DNA of 64,000 bases, from NCBI RefSeq assembly GCF_001507435.1, contig NZ_LMWH01000150.1, forward strand, positions 62,001 through 126,000. Reading direction: 5' to 3'. This DNA is from Streptomyces sp. NRRL F-5122 (GTDB lineage: Bacteria; Actinomycetota; Actinomycetes; Streptomycetales; Streptomycetaceae). Made by a program: the position numbers and the translations under genes. The notes under the pieces were generated by a model. It was not told the DNA's origin, did not search any database, and saw only the letters and a list, made by a program, of their open reading frames with translations. The first letter of the stretch is position 1. Each line of letters opens with the position of its first letter. Positions 9,387 to 17,511 of the stretch are shown here, in pieces.

Positions 9387-11678
9387 ATGAGCAGCATCGA
9401 GGACCCCAGCGACGATCTGTCGGTCACCCCGCCCAAGACCTGGGCGACGGGTCTGCCCGCGGTGACGCACGCCCTGGAGTACTCCCTCGGCCAGACGTCC
9501 GTGCGGCGCACCGCGCTGACGCTGCTGAACGTCAATCAGGCCAAGGGCATCGACTGCCCCGGCTGCGCCTGGCCCGAGCCCGCACCGGGCAAGCGCCATA
9601 CGAACGAGTACTGCGAGAACGGCGCCAAGCACATCAACGACGAGGCCACCTCACGGCGCGTGACCCGCGACTTCTTCCGCGAGCACTCGATCGCAGAGCT
9701 GGGCGGCATGTCCGACTACTGGCTCAACCAGCAGGGCCGGCTGACCGAGCCGATGGTGAAGCGGCCCGGCGCGACCCACTACGAGCCGATCGGCTGGGAC
9801 GAGGCGATCGGTCTGCTCGCCCGGGAGCTGAGCGGTCTGGACTCCCCCGACGAGGCCCTTTTCTACGTGTCCGGCCGGCTGAACAACGAGGCCGCCTTCC
9901 TCCTCCAGCTCTTCGCCCGCGCGTTCGGGACCAACAATCTGCCGGACTGCTCCAACATGTGCCACGAGTCGAGCGGGTCCGCGCTGCAGGAGACACTGGG
10001 CATCGGCAAGGGCAGTGTCTCGCTGGACGACATCCACGATGCCGACCTGGTCTTCGTCGTGGGACAGAACCCGGGAACCAACCACCCGCGGATGCTGTCG
10101 GCGCTGGAGGAGACCAAACGCAACGGCGGCCGGGTGGTGGCGGTGAACACGCTGCCCGAGGCCGGGCTGATGCGCTTCAAGCACCCGCAGCGGGTACGCG
10201 GCGTGATCGGCCGCGGCACGCCCATCGCCGACCAGTTCCTGCACATCCGCGCCGGCGGCGACCTCGCCCTGTTCCAAGCCCTCAACCGGCTGCTGCTGGA
10301 CGCCGAGGAGGCCGCGCCGGGCACCGTGCTCGACCACTCCTTCATCAGGAGCAGCACCACCGGCTTCGAGGACTTCGCCGCACAGGCCGAGAAGACCTCC
10401 TGGGACGATGTGCTGACGGCGACCGGGCTGTCCCGCGAGGAGATCGAGCGTGTGCACGCGAGCGTCCTGCGGAGCAAGAAGATCATCGTGTGCTGGGCGA
10501 TGGGGCTGACCCAGCACAAGCACGGGGTTCCCACCATCCGTGAAATCGTCAACTTCCTGATGCTGCGCGGCAATATCGGCAGGCCCGGCGCCGGAGTGTG
10601 CCCGGTGCGCGGCCACAGCAACGTCCAGGGTGACCGCACCATGGGGGTGTGGGAGCGGATGCCGCAGGGGTTCCTGGACGCGCTGGAGCGCGAGTTCGGC
10701 TTCACCCCGCCCACCCGGCACGGCCTCGACTCGGTGAACGGCATCCGTGCGATGCGCGACGGCAGCGCCAAGGTCTTCGTCGGCGTCGCGGGGAACTTCG
10801 TACGGGCCACTCCCGACAGTGCGGTCACCGAGGCGGCGATGCGCAGGTGCCGGCTGACCGCGCATGTCTCCACCAAGCTCAACCGCTCGCACACGGTCTG
10901 CGGCGACACCGCCCTGATCCTCCCCACGCTGGGCCGCAGCGACCGGGACGTCCAGGTCACGGGTGAGCAGTTCGTCACCGTCGAGGACTCCATGAGCGAG
11001 GTGCACGCCTCCCGGGGGAAACTGCCACCTGCCTCACCGAACCTGCTGAGCGAGGTGGCGATCGTCAGCCGGCTGGCGCGCCGCACGCTGGGGGACGAAC
11101 CCTCCATCCCCTGGGAGGACTTCGAGGCAGACTACGGCACGATCCGCGACCGGATCTCCCGTGTCGTACCGGGCTTCGAGGACTTCAACACCCGGGTGGC
11201 GCGGCCCGGTGGCTTCAAGCTGCCCAACCCGGTGAACGAGCACGTCTTCCGCACTCCGAGCGGCAAGGCGGTCTTCACCTGCAACGAGTTCACCATGCCG
11301 CACGTCCCCGAGGGACACCTGCTGCTGCAGACCCTGCGCTCGCACGACCAGTGGAACACCGTGCCGTACGCCCCGAACGACCGGTACCGCGGCATCCACA
11401 ACGCCCGCCGGGTCGTGCTCGTCAACCCCGGTGACCTCGAGGCCCTCGGCATCGCCGACCGCGACGAGGTGGACCTGGTGAGCGTCTGGCACGACGGGAC
11501 GGAACGCCGAGCGGAGAACTTCCGGGTCGTCGGCTACCCCACCAGCCGCGGCTCCGCCGCGTCCTACTACCCCGAGACCAACGTGCTGGTCCCGCTGGAC
11601 AGCGTCGCCGACATCAGCAACTGCCCCACGTCCAAGGGCGTGGTGGTTCGTCTGGAAGCGGCACGCACACCCGCCTGA
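9387..11678 (+). CDS. FdhF/YdeP-type molybdopterin oxidoreductase
   Basis: This intact 763-residue protein resembles the alpha subunit of formate dehydrogenases. An N-terminal CPGCAWP motif (Cys57, Cys60) is followed by Cys in EYCENGAK, then NLPDCSNMCHESSG, the molybdopterin-binding core GLTQHKHGVPTIREIVN, and a C-terminal MGD-binding domain with SHDQWNTVPYAPNDRYRG. ATG 9387 is preceded by GGAAAGAGG. Members are cytoplasmic bis-MGD oxidoreductases; their substrate is unknown for YdeP, and genes of this kind are annotated as formate dehydrogenase-like. It is a close paralogue of the broken gene at 4519, so it may carry the function alone. The LysR gene 127 bp downstream on the same strand is the natural candidate regulator. 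Confidence 0.9.
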   Translation: MSSIEDPSDDLSVTPPKTWATGLPAVTHALEYSLGQTSVRRTALTLLNVNQAKGIDCPGCAWPEPAPGKRHTNEYCENGAKHINDEATSRRVTRDFFREHSIAELGGMSDYWLNQQGRLTEPMVKRPGATHYEPIGWDEAIGLLARELSGLDSPDEALFYVSGRLNNEAAFLLQLFARAFGTNNLPDCSNMCHESSGSALQETLGIGKGSVSLDDIHDADLVFVVGQNPGTNHPRMLSALEETKRNGGRVVAVNTLPEAGLMRFKHPQRVRGVIGRGTPIADQFLHIRAGGDLALFQALNRLLLDAEEAAPGTVLDHSFIRSSTTGFEDFAAQAEKTSWDDVLTATGLSREEIERVHASVLRSKKIIVCWAMGLTQHKHGVPTIREIVNFLMLRGNIGRPGAGVCPVRGHSNVQGDRTMGVWERMPQGFLDALEREFGFTPPTRHGLDSVNGIRAMRDGSAKVFVGVAGNFVRATPDSAVTEAAMRRCRLTAHVSTKLNRSHTVCGDTALILPTLGRSDRDVQVTGEQFVTVEDSMSEVHASRGKLPPASPNLLSEVAIVSRLARRTLGDEPSIPWEDFEADYGTIRDRISRVVPGFEDFNTRVARPGGFKLPNPVNEHVFRTPSGKAVFTCNEFTMPHVPEGHLLLQTLRSHDQWNTVPYAPNDRYRGIHNARRVVLVNPGDLEALGIADRDEVDLVSVWHDGTERRAENFRVVGYPTSRGSAASYYPETNVLVPLDSVADISNCPTSKGVVVRLEAARTPA

Positions 11679-11805
11679 CCCGGACGCCGGCCACGGCACC
11701 GTCCCGTGCTCGCCCGGGCCTCGTCGGCCGTCGCCGACGAAGCGCGGCACGACGGGACGCGGGCCGCGTTTGGCGTTCGGCCCTGCCGTCGGGTACATCC
11801 ATGAG

Positions 11806-12732
11806 GTGCTGTTCCGCCAACTCGAGTACCTGGTCGCCCTCTCGCGCGAGCGTCACTTCGCCCGCGCCGCGCAGGCCTGTTTCGTCTCCCAGCCCGCTCT
11901 CTCCGAGGCCGTCAGAAAGCTGGAGGAAGAACTGGACGTACCGCTGGTCCGCCGCGGCCGGAAGTACGAGGGCCTCACGCCCGAGGGCGAACGCATCGTG
12001 GTGTGGGCGCAGCGGATCCTCGCCGATCGCGACGCCCTCAAGAACGAGGTCGGCGCCCTGCGTACCGGGCTGAGCGGCCGGATGCGGATCGGCTCGGTGC
12101 CCACCGCGTCCGGCGCCGTCTCACTGCTGACCGGCCCGTTCTGCGCGGCACACCCACTGGTGACCGTGGAGGTGATAGCGGACCTGCAGTCGGAGGAAAT
12201 TCTCCGGCAGTTGCAGAACTTCGAGATCGACGCCGGGATCACCTATCTGCACAACGGCCTCTCGGAGCATTTCCAGGCGGTGCCGATGTACGAGGAGCGG
12301 TATGTGCTGCTGACCACCGCCGCCGACGGCGGCGCCCGTTCGACGGCCACCTGGGCGGACGCCTCGACGCTCCCGCTGTGCCTGCTGACCGAGGCCATGC
12401 AGGGGCGCAAGGTCCTGGACGGGGTGTTCGCGGAGGCCGGGCTGCGGCCCTCGCCCCGGCTGGAGACCGATTCGGTGGCCACGCTGTTCGCCCATGTCAG
12501 GACGGGCCTGTGGGCAAGCATCGTGCCGCACACATGGCTGCATGTCTTCGGCGTCCCGCAGGGCATGCGCGCGGTGCCGATGGTCGAACCGGCCCGTTCC
12601 GTGCCGGTCGGTCTGGTGGTCACCACCCGGGAGCCGGGATCGGTCATGGCCCGCGCCCTGGCGGACGTCGCCCGGCACACCGACGTCGCCGCCGCGCTTG
12701 AGCGCCTTCCCGGGGAGTCCGGAGCCCGGTAG
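11806..12732 (+). CDS. LysR-family transcriptional regulator
   Basis: This 308-residue protein has an N-terminal winged helix-turn-helix beginning FRQLEYLVALSRERHFARAA, then VSQPALSEAVRKLEEEL, and a periplasmic-binding-protein-like effector domain from about residue 90. I start at GTG 11806 because LysR proteins usually begin two or three residues before the RQLxYLVA segment; a TTG 36 bases upstream is also in frame. It follows the YdeP-type gene in the same direction, and such regulators usually control adjacent genes, so it probably responds to a small molecule and controls the oxidoreductase and perhaps the FUSC exporter. The effector is unknown. Confidence 0.9.
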   Translation: MLFRQLEYLVALSRERHFARAAQACFVSQPALSEAVRKLEEELDVPLVRRGRKYEGLTPEGERIVVWAQRILADRDALKNEVGALRTGLSGRMRIGSVPTASGAVSLLTGPFCAAHPLVTVEVIADLQSEEILRQLQNFEIDAGITYLHNGLSEHFQAVPMYEERYVLLTTAADGGARSTATWADASTLPLCLLTEAMQGRKVLDGVFAEAGLRPSPRLETDSVATLFAHVRTGLWASIVPHTWLHVFGVPQGMRAVPMVEPARSVPVGLVVTTREPGSVMARALADVARHTDVAAALERLPGESGAR

Positions 12733-12872
12733 CGCCGGCCGGCTCGCACAGCGACACGTTCCCGCGGGGACCGCGTCAACCGCGTACGGGCGGCCGTCGG
12801 TACGGGCGTATGCCCCCGGCCTGCCGCCATGACCGACGGCGCCGGGGCGCCGGCCGGCGTCCCGGACACCGA

Positions 12873-14150
12873 TCACCTCGTGCCGGCCGTCCGGAGCACG
12901 GCGAGCACGACGGTCCGTGCCACATCGACGATGTCCGGGATCCGTACCTGCTCCTCGGCACTGTGGGCCAGACGTACGTCGCCGGGGCCGAACTGCAGGG
13001 TCGGAACGCCCGCCGCCGTGTACAGCCTCAGATCGCTTCCGTACGGCGCTCCGCGCTCGCGCGGTCCCGGGCGGCCGGTGGCGTCGGCGAAGGCGTCCCG
13101 GACGATGTCGCGCAGCGGGTGGCCGATCGGGAGCCGTCCGGGGGCGAACTGGCCGCCGGGCCAGCTCACCTCCACCGGATGGTCGCGCAGCCACGGGTCG
13201 GACGCGCACACCTTCGCGATGTGCTCCTCCAGATGGGCACGTGCGGCATCGGGATGCTCGTCCAGACGAACCCCCAACCGCCCCTCGGCGACCAGGCGGT
13301 CGGGCACGCTGCTCGCCCAGTCGCCCGAGCGCAGGGTGCCCACCGACAGTGCGTAGGGGATGCGGTACTCGGCCATCAGCGGGTCCGGGTACGTGTTGCG
13401 CTCGGCCTCCAGCCGGGCCAGGGCCCGGTGGACCGGAAGGTAGGCGTCGATGGCGCTGACACCCGCGTCGCGCGAGCCGGCGTGGGCAGAGACACCGGGT
13501 ACGGCGAGACGGAAGGTCAGCGCCCCGGCATTGGCGGTCACGAGGGTGCTGCCGGTGGGTTCGGTGATGAGGCACGCGTCTGCGGTGTGGCCGCGCTGGA
13601 GCGTACCGAAAGCGCCGAGCCCGCCGTCCTCCTCGCCGACCACGAAGTGGGCCGCCACCCGCCCGCGCAGCCGGATCCCGCTAGCCCGGATCGCGGTCAT
13701 CGCGGCGAGATGGGCCACCAGCCCGGCCTTCATGTCGCAGGCGCCCCGGCCGTACACCGTGTCCCCCGCGACCCTCGGCACGAACGGGTCGCCTTCCCAC
13801 CGCCCCAGGTCCCCCGGCGGTACGACGTCCACATGCCCCTGGAGGATCACGGTCGGTCCGTCACCGCCGTCGTCCGTGGCGGCCACCAGCCCCCAGGCCT
13901 CCTCCCGGGGCGCCTCGGCTCCCGGGAATCCGGGATGGGCGCGCAGTCCTGGCAGATCCATGGACCACAGATCCACGTCGAGCCCGAGTCGTCCCAGCCG
14001 CCCGGCCAGGTCGTGCTGGATCTCGGCCTCGGCCGCGGTCCCGGTCACGCTCGGGATCGCGATCAGTTCCAGCAGCGTCCGGACGATGGCGGCCTCGTCG
14101 ACCTGCGCCAGCGCGGAGGCCTCTTCGGCGGTGAACCCTGCTGTGGCCAT
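12873..14150 (-). CDS. M20 family metallopeptidase (ArgE/DapE-like)
   Basis: This 425-residue protein has the di-zinc hydrolase pattern of the M20 family: GHVDVVP with the His-x-Asp metal ligands, GRGACDMKAG with the bridging Asp, EEDGG with the catalytic and metal-binding Glu pair, and a His near the C-terminus in FGPGDVRLAHSAEE. A dimerisation domain occupies about residues 200-310. Relatives deacylate N-acetylornithine or N-succinyl-diaminopimelate, or cleave dipeptides, but such stand-alone copies usually act on other N-acyl amino acids. The gene is divergent from the dioxygenase-HD fusion at 14385, and the 234-bp gap contains the GntR-type palindrome close to the fusion gene. Whether that operator also controls the peptidase is uncertain. 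Confidence 0.88.
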   Translation of the reverse strand: MATAGFTAEEASALAQVDEAAIVRTLLELIAIPSVTGTAAEAEIQHDLAGRLGRLGLDVDLWSMDLPGLRAHPGFPGAEAPREEAWGLVAATDDGGDGPTVILQGHVDVVPPGDLGRWEGDPFVPRVAGDTVYGRGACDMKAGLVAHLAAMTAIRASGIRLRGRVAAHFVVGEEDGGLGAFGTLQRGHTADACLITEPTGSTLVTANAGALTFRLAVPGVSAHAGSRDAGVSAIDAYLPVHRALARLEAERNTYPDPLMAEYRIPYALSVGTLRSGDWASSVPDRLVAEGRLGVRLDEHPDAARAHLEEHIAKVCASDPWLRDHPVEVSWPGGQFAPGRLPIGHPLRDIVRDAFADATGRPGPRERGAPYGSDLRLYTAAGVPTLQFGPGDVRLAHSAEEQVRIPDIVDVARTVVLAVLRTAGTR

Positions 14151-14349
14151 GGGGGGTTGCTCCCGTCACTTGTGTGCTGTCCACTGCGGAAGGCTCGGCA
14201 TCTCCGGATGCTAAGGGCCGGGCGACGGCGCCTTCAATGTCCATGTCCGGCCGTCGACGCCGGCTCCCGCGTGCCGCCGCGAGAGCGGGGTTCGCCGCAT
14301 CGCCACTTTGCGGTCACCTTCCCGACGTGTGCGCCTGTGACCGTCGCAG

Positions 14350-14367
14350 AAGTTGGCTATACAACTT
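14350..14367. promoter_or_regulatory. 18-bp palindromic operator, GntR/UTRA-type, before dioxygenase-HD gene
   Basis: AAGTTGGCTATACAACTT has perfect 6-bp arms (AAGTTG/CAACTT) around a TA-rich centre. It ends 17 bases before the proposed GTG start at 14385, so binding would block transcription or overlap a -10 (TATACA). Nearly the same sequence precedes the endonuclease/phospholipase operon at 21330-21347. The GntR-family gene at 16618-17397, between the two targets, is the obvious binder. Confidence 0.75.
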
Positions 14368-14384
14368 TTCCCCGAGGAGTGAAC

Positions 14385-16022
14385 GTGTCCGCCCTGCCCA
14401 CCTTCCCGATCGGCGATCTGCCGGCGATGTGGCTCCGCGACAACTGCCCCTGTGCCGAGTGCCGCGATCCCCGCTCCGGACAGAAGCTGTTCCAGATCAC
14501 CGCCCTGCCCACCGGGCTGCGGGTGGGCAGGGCGGGCACCGCCGCGGGTACCCCCGACCCCGCCGTCGAGGTCGTCTGGCAGCCCGACGGGCACCGCTCC
14601 GTGTACCCGGTGGCCTGGCTGGCCGCCAACCGCCCCGGCCGCACCGACCACGGTGATCTGCGCACCGAGCACGGCAAGGAGCTGTGGACGGCCCGTGACA
14701 TCGCTGGACGGCTGCCCGCGGCCGACTGGGCGGACTACCTCGACAAGCCCGGTGTGCGGGCGCGGATGCTCGAGTCCGTGCTGCGGCTGGGCTTCATGCT
14801 GCTGCGTGAGGTGCCGCAGCGCGAGGAGCAGGTGCTCGAGGTCGCGGAGACCTTCGGCTACGTCCGCGAGACCAACTACGGGAAGCTCTTCGACGTGCGC
14901 GTCGAACCCGACCCGAACAACCTCGCCTTCACCTCGGTCGCCATCACCCCGCACACCGACAACCCGTACCGCGACCCGGTGCCGACGCTTCAGCTGCTGC
15001 ACTGCCTGGTCAACGACGCGGACGGCGGCGACTCCGGTCTCGTCGACGGCTTCGCGGCGGCCGCGATGCTGCGCCGCGAGGACCCCGAGGCGTTCGAGGT
15101 GCTCACCCGCACGCCCGTCCCCTTCGTCTTCCGCGACGCGGGGACGGAACTGCGCGCCGACCGCCCGCTGATCGGCACCGACTCGCTGGGCCGGGTGCGC
15201 GAGGTGCGCTTCAACAACCGTTCGATCAGCACCCTGAGGCTGCCCGCCGAAGAGCTGGAGCACTTCTACGCGGCCTACCGCACCTTCGCCGAACTGCTGC
15301 TCCGCCCCGAGCTCCAGCTCGACCTGCGACTCACCCCGGGCGACTGCCTGGTCTTCGACAACACCCGGCTGCTGCACGCCCGCACGGCGTTCGCCCAGGA
15401 CGGTGCACGCCACCTCCAGGGCTGCTACGCCGACCTGGACGGGCTGGCGGGCGCGCTGGCGGTACTGCGCCGCGCGGACACCCTGGAGCCTGTGGTCGAG
15501 ATGTTCGCCGGGGCGGGGACGGCGGAGTACCTGGGCGAGCCCGTCACCATGGCCCAGCACATGCTGCAGGCGGGTGCCAGGGCGGAGGCCGCCGGTGCCC
15601 CGCCGCACCTGGTGGCCGCAGCCCTGCTGCACGACCTCGGACACGTCGACGGCGAGGTCGTCACCGGTCTGGAGCTGATGGCCGGCACGGACAACCGGCA
15701 CAGCCACACCGGCGCCGACCTGCTGGGCCGCTGGTTCGGGCCCGAGGTCACCGAGCCGGTGCGGCTGCACGTGGCCGCCAAGCGCTATCTGTGCGCGGTG
15801 GAGCCGGACTACTACGACCAGCTGTCCGAGGCTTCCAAGTACACGCTGAAGGTCCAGGGCGGTGTAATGACTCCTGAGCAGGCGGCCGAGTTCGCCGCGC
15901 TGCCCGGCGCCGCCGACGCCGTCGCCGTCCGCCGCTGGGACGAGCAGGCGAAGGACCCGAACGCCGACACACCCCCGTTCGCGCACTTCCTTCCGCTGCT
16001 TGCGGCGCTGGTGCGCGGCTAG
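14385..16022 (+). CDS. Fused Fe(II)/2-oxoglutarate dioxygenase and HD-domain diiron oxygenase (TmpA-TmpB-like)
   Basis: This 545-residue protein joins two enzymes. Residues 1-360 resemble gamma-butyrobetaine hydroxylase: the N-terminal zinc-binding WLRDNCPCAEC, then the iron ligands H190-T-D192 and H331 and the 2-oxoglutarate-binding R342. Residues 375-545 are an HD domain with the pattern I recall for the phosphonate oxygenase PhnZ: Y382xxE385, H392, H416-D417, H420, H439 or H441, H462, K466 and D519; most spacings agree exactly with PhnZ residues 24, 27, 34, 58/59, 62, 104, 108 and 161. In known systems TmpA hydroxylates 2-(trimethylammonio)ethylphosphonate and TmpB cleaves the C-P bond, releasing phosphate and glycine betaine. 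I infer that this single chain does both; another betaine-like phosphonate is possible. GTG 14385 has GAGGAG five bases upstream. A GntR operator precedes it. Confidence 0.85.
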   Translation: MSALPTFPIGDLPAMWLRDNCPCAECRDPRSGQKLFQITALPTGLRVGRAGTAAGTPDPAVEVVWQPDGHRSVYPVAWLAANRPGRTDHGDLRTEHGKELWTARDIAGRLPAADWADYLDKPGVRARMLESVLRLGFMLLREVPQREEQVLEVAETFGYVRETNYGKLFDVRVEPDPNNLAFTSVAITPHTDNPYRDPVPTLQLLHCLVNDADGGDSGLVDGFAAAAMLRREDPEAFEVLTRTPVPFVFRDAGTELRADRPLIGTDSLGRVREVRFNNRSISTLRLPAEELEHFYAAYRTFAELLLRPELQLDLRLTPGDCLVFDNTRLLHARTAFAQDGARHLQGCYADLDGLAGALAVLRRADTLEPVVEMFAGAGTAEYLGEPVTMAQHMLQAGARAEAAGAPPHLVAAALLHDLGHVDGEVVTGLELMAGTDNRHSHTGADLLGRWFGPEVTEPVRLHVAAKRYLCAVEPDYYDQLSEASKYTLKVQGGVMTPEQAAEFAALPGAADAVAVRRWDEQAKDPNADTPPFAHFLPLLAALVRG

Positions 16023-16111
16023 CGGTACGCGACGGCGCGTCCCGGGGGTTGCGCCCCTCGCCCCGCCTTCACCGGGGGGCGGCCGGAAACGCTGCGATCC
16101 CGGTGCGGAGC

Positions 16112-16618
16112 TCAGGACGTGCCGGGACCGCGGTGTTCGATCGTGCGGATCCGTTCGGACGCAAGCCGGCGGATGCGCTTCGTGCGTCCCTCGGTGGCGA
16201 GGCGATGGAGCACCGCGCGTTCGTCCGAGGAGCCCGCGAGGCCCAACTGGAGCCAGTCCGACCAGGAGTCCTGGACGGACGGGTCGTCGAGCAGCGCGGT
16301 CACCGAGTCGCCCTGGAGCACGGCGAGTTCCCGCGCGCGGCATGTGGCGTAGGCCCGGCTGCGGTCGTTACCCAGCCGGTCGATCCAGGACGGACGCTCG
16401 GAGGGCGGGAGACCGCCGAGAAGGTGCAGGACGATGCCGAGGGAGATGCTGTCGAGGGGCTCCAGGGCCACGACGTCGAACAGATCCGGCAGATGCGCGG
16501 GGTCGTCCAGGGCGTCGCGGTACACGGCCCATCGGTCGTGCTCGTCCGAGGGGTCACCGGGGTCGACACCGAGGCGACCGGCCAGGACGGCCAGGACGGC
16601 TTCGAGATCCGCGGGCAT
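16112..16618 (-). CDS. Small protein of unknown function coupled to GntR gene
   Basis: This 168-residue cytoplasmic protein starts MPADLEAVLAVLAGRLG. It is rich in charged residues, is predicted to be mostly helical, and has no membrane segment, signal or metal motif. It begins inside the stop codon of the GntR gene (TGATG, one-base overlap), so the two are translationally coupled. The 3' end converges on the dioxygenase-HD gene 89 bp away. I do not recognise the family. Position suggests a role with the regulator or in phosphonate/choline metabolism, but that is only context. Confidence 0.7.
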   Translation of the reverse strand: MPADLEAVLAVLAGRLGVDPGDPSDEHDRWAVYRDALDDPAHLPDLFDVVALEPLDSISLGIVLHLLGGLPPSERPSWIDRLGNDRSRAYATCRARELAVLQGDSVTALLDDPSVQDSWSDWLQLGLAGSSDERAVLHRLATEGRTKRIRRLASERIRTIEHRGPGTS

Positions 16619-17397
16619 CAGGCCGTTCCCGTACCCGGCCTGTGGCGCCGGCCCAAGGTGGAGGTGGCGACGGAGTTGTGGACCGTGAAGGAGATGGTGC
16701 CGGGCAGATAGCGGTCCTCGGACCACTCCACCGGGACTCCCTCCGGATCCGTGGTGCGGCGGCGCTCGCGCAACAGGACCTGACCCGGCGGGCAGTCCAG
16801 CAGCCGGGCGTCGTCGGCGTCGGCCCACGCGAGGTCGATCGTGTGGTCGGCGTCGGTGAAGAGCACGCCGTGCGCGACCAGGGCCTCCGTGTGCGAGACG
16901 GTGTCCGGCGGCAGTTCGGCCACCAATGCGCCGACCCGGGCCGGATAGAGCGACCGCTCGACCATGACCGGCTCTCCGGACAGCGTCCGCAGCCGCAGCA
17001 CCAGATACACCTCCGCCCCTTCCTCCAGGCCCAGTTGGTCGGCCTCGACGGGCTCGGCGGGTCGGCGCACCACACGGTCCACCCGTCCCCCCGGCGTCTG
17101 GCCGGTGGAGCGCGCCCAGTTGGTGAAGCTCAGCAGTTCCGAGAAGCTCTGCGCCCGGGGCCCACCGAGCACCGTGCGCCGTGTGCCGCGCCGCGAGGTG
17201 ACCAGTCCGTCGGAACGCAGCACGGCCAGCGCGTGCCGGATCGTGCCCCGGGAGACGCCGTAGCGCTCGGCGAGCGTCCCCTCCGGGGGAAGCTTCGCGC
17301 CGATGGCGTACTCACCCGCGATGATGGCCTCGCGGAGTTCGGCGGCGACCTTGCGGTAACGAAGGTCGCTGTCCGGGGTGCCCTGCTCCTGCCCCAC
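16618..17397 (-). CDS. GntR/UTRA-family transcriptional regulator (PhnF/HutC type)
   Basis: This 259-residue protein has an N-terminal GntR winged helix (residues 12-75, with LPPEGTLAERYGVSRGTIRHAL and the wing SRRGTRRTVL) and a UTRA ligand-binding domain from about residue 95 (VYLVLRLRTLSGEPVMVERSLY). UTRA regulators include PhnF, which controls phosphonate uptake, as well as HutC and DasR. The gene sits between two transcription units that both carry an AAGTTGnCTATAnAACTT palindrome, so it is probably their repressor and releases DNA on binding a phosphonate, phosphocholine-like or related ligand. The helix sequence and symmetric operator fit the family. No copy of the palindrome was seen before its own start. 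Confidence 0.88.
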   Translation of the reverse strand: MGQEQGTPDSDLRYRKVAAELREAIIAGEYAIGAKLPPEGTLAERYGVSRGTIRHALAVLRSDGLVTSRRGTRRTVLGGPRAQSFSELLSFTNWARSTGQTPGGRVDRVVRRPAEPVEADQLGLEEGAEVYLVLRLRTLSGEPVMVERSLYPARVGALVAELPPDTVSHTEALVAHGVLFTDADHTIDLAWADADDARLLDCPPGQVLLRERRRTTDPEGVPVEWSEDRYLPGTISFTVHNSVATSTLGRRHRPGTGTA

Positions 17398-17458
17398 CGT
17401 CTCTCCTGGACTGCTCGTGTCGTGCGGGCCGTCCGTGCGGCCGGCTCCCGACCCTACC

Positions 17459-17504
17459 CGGCGGGGGTTCGGGCCGGGGCGCGGCCCGGCCCGAACCCCC
17501 GCCG
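17459..17504 (-). terminator. Terminator after phospholipase C operon
   Basis: An 18-bp perfect inverted repeat (17459-17476 and 17487-17504) with a 10-base loop lies 8 bases beyond the phospholipase stop codon and before the GntR gene. There is no long T-run, as is common in streptomycetes. It separates the secreted-enzyme operon from the regulator. Confidence 0.7.
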
Positions 17505-17511
17505 GCGCGCC

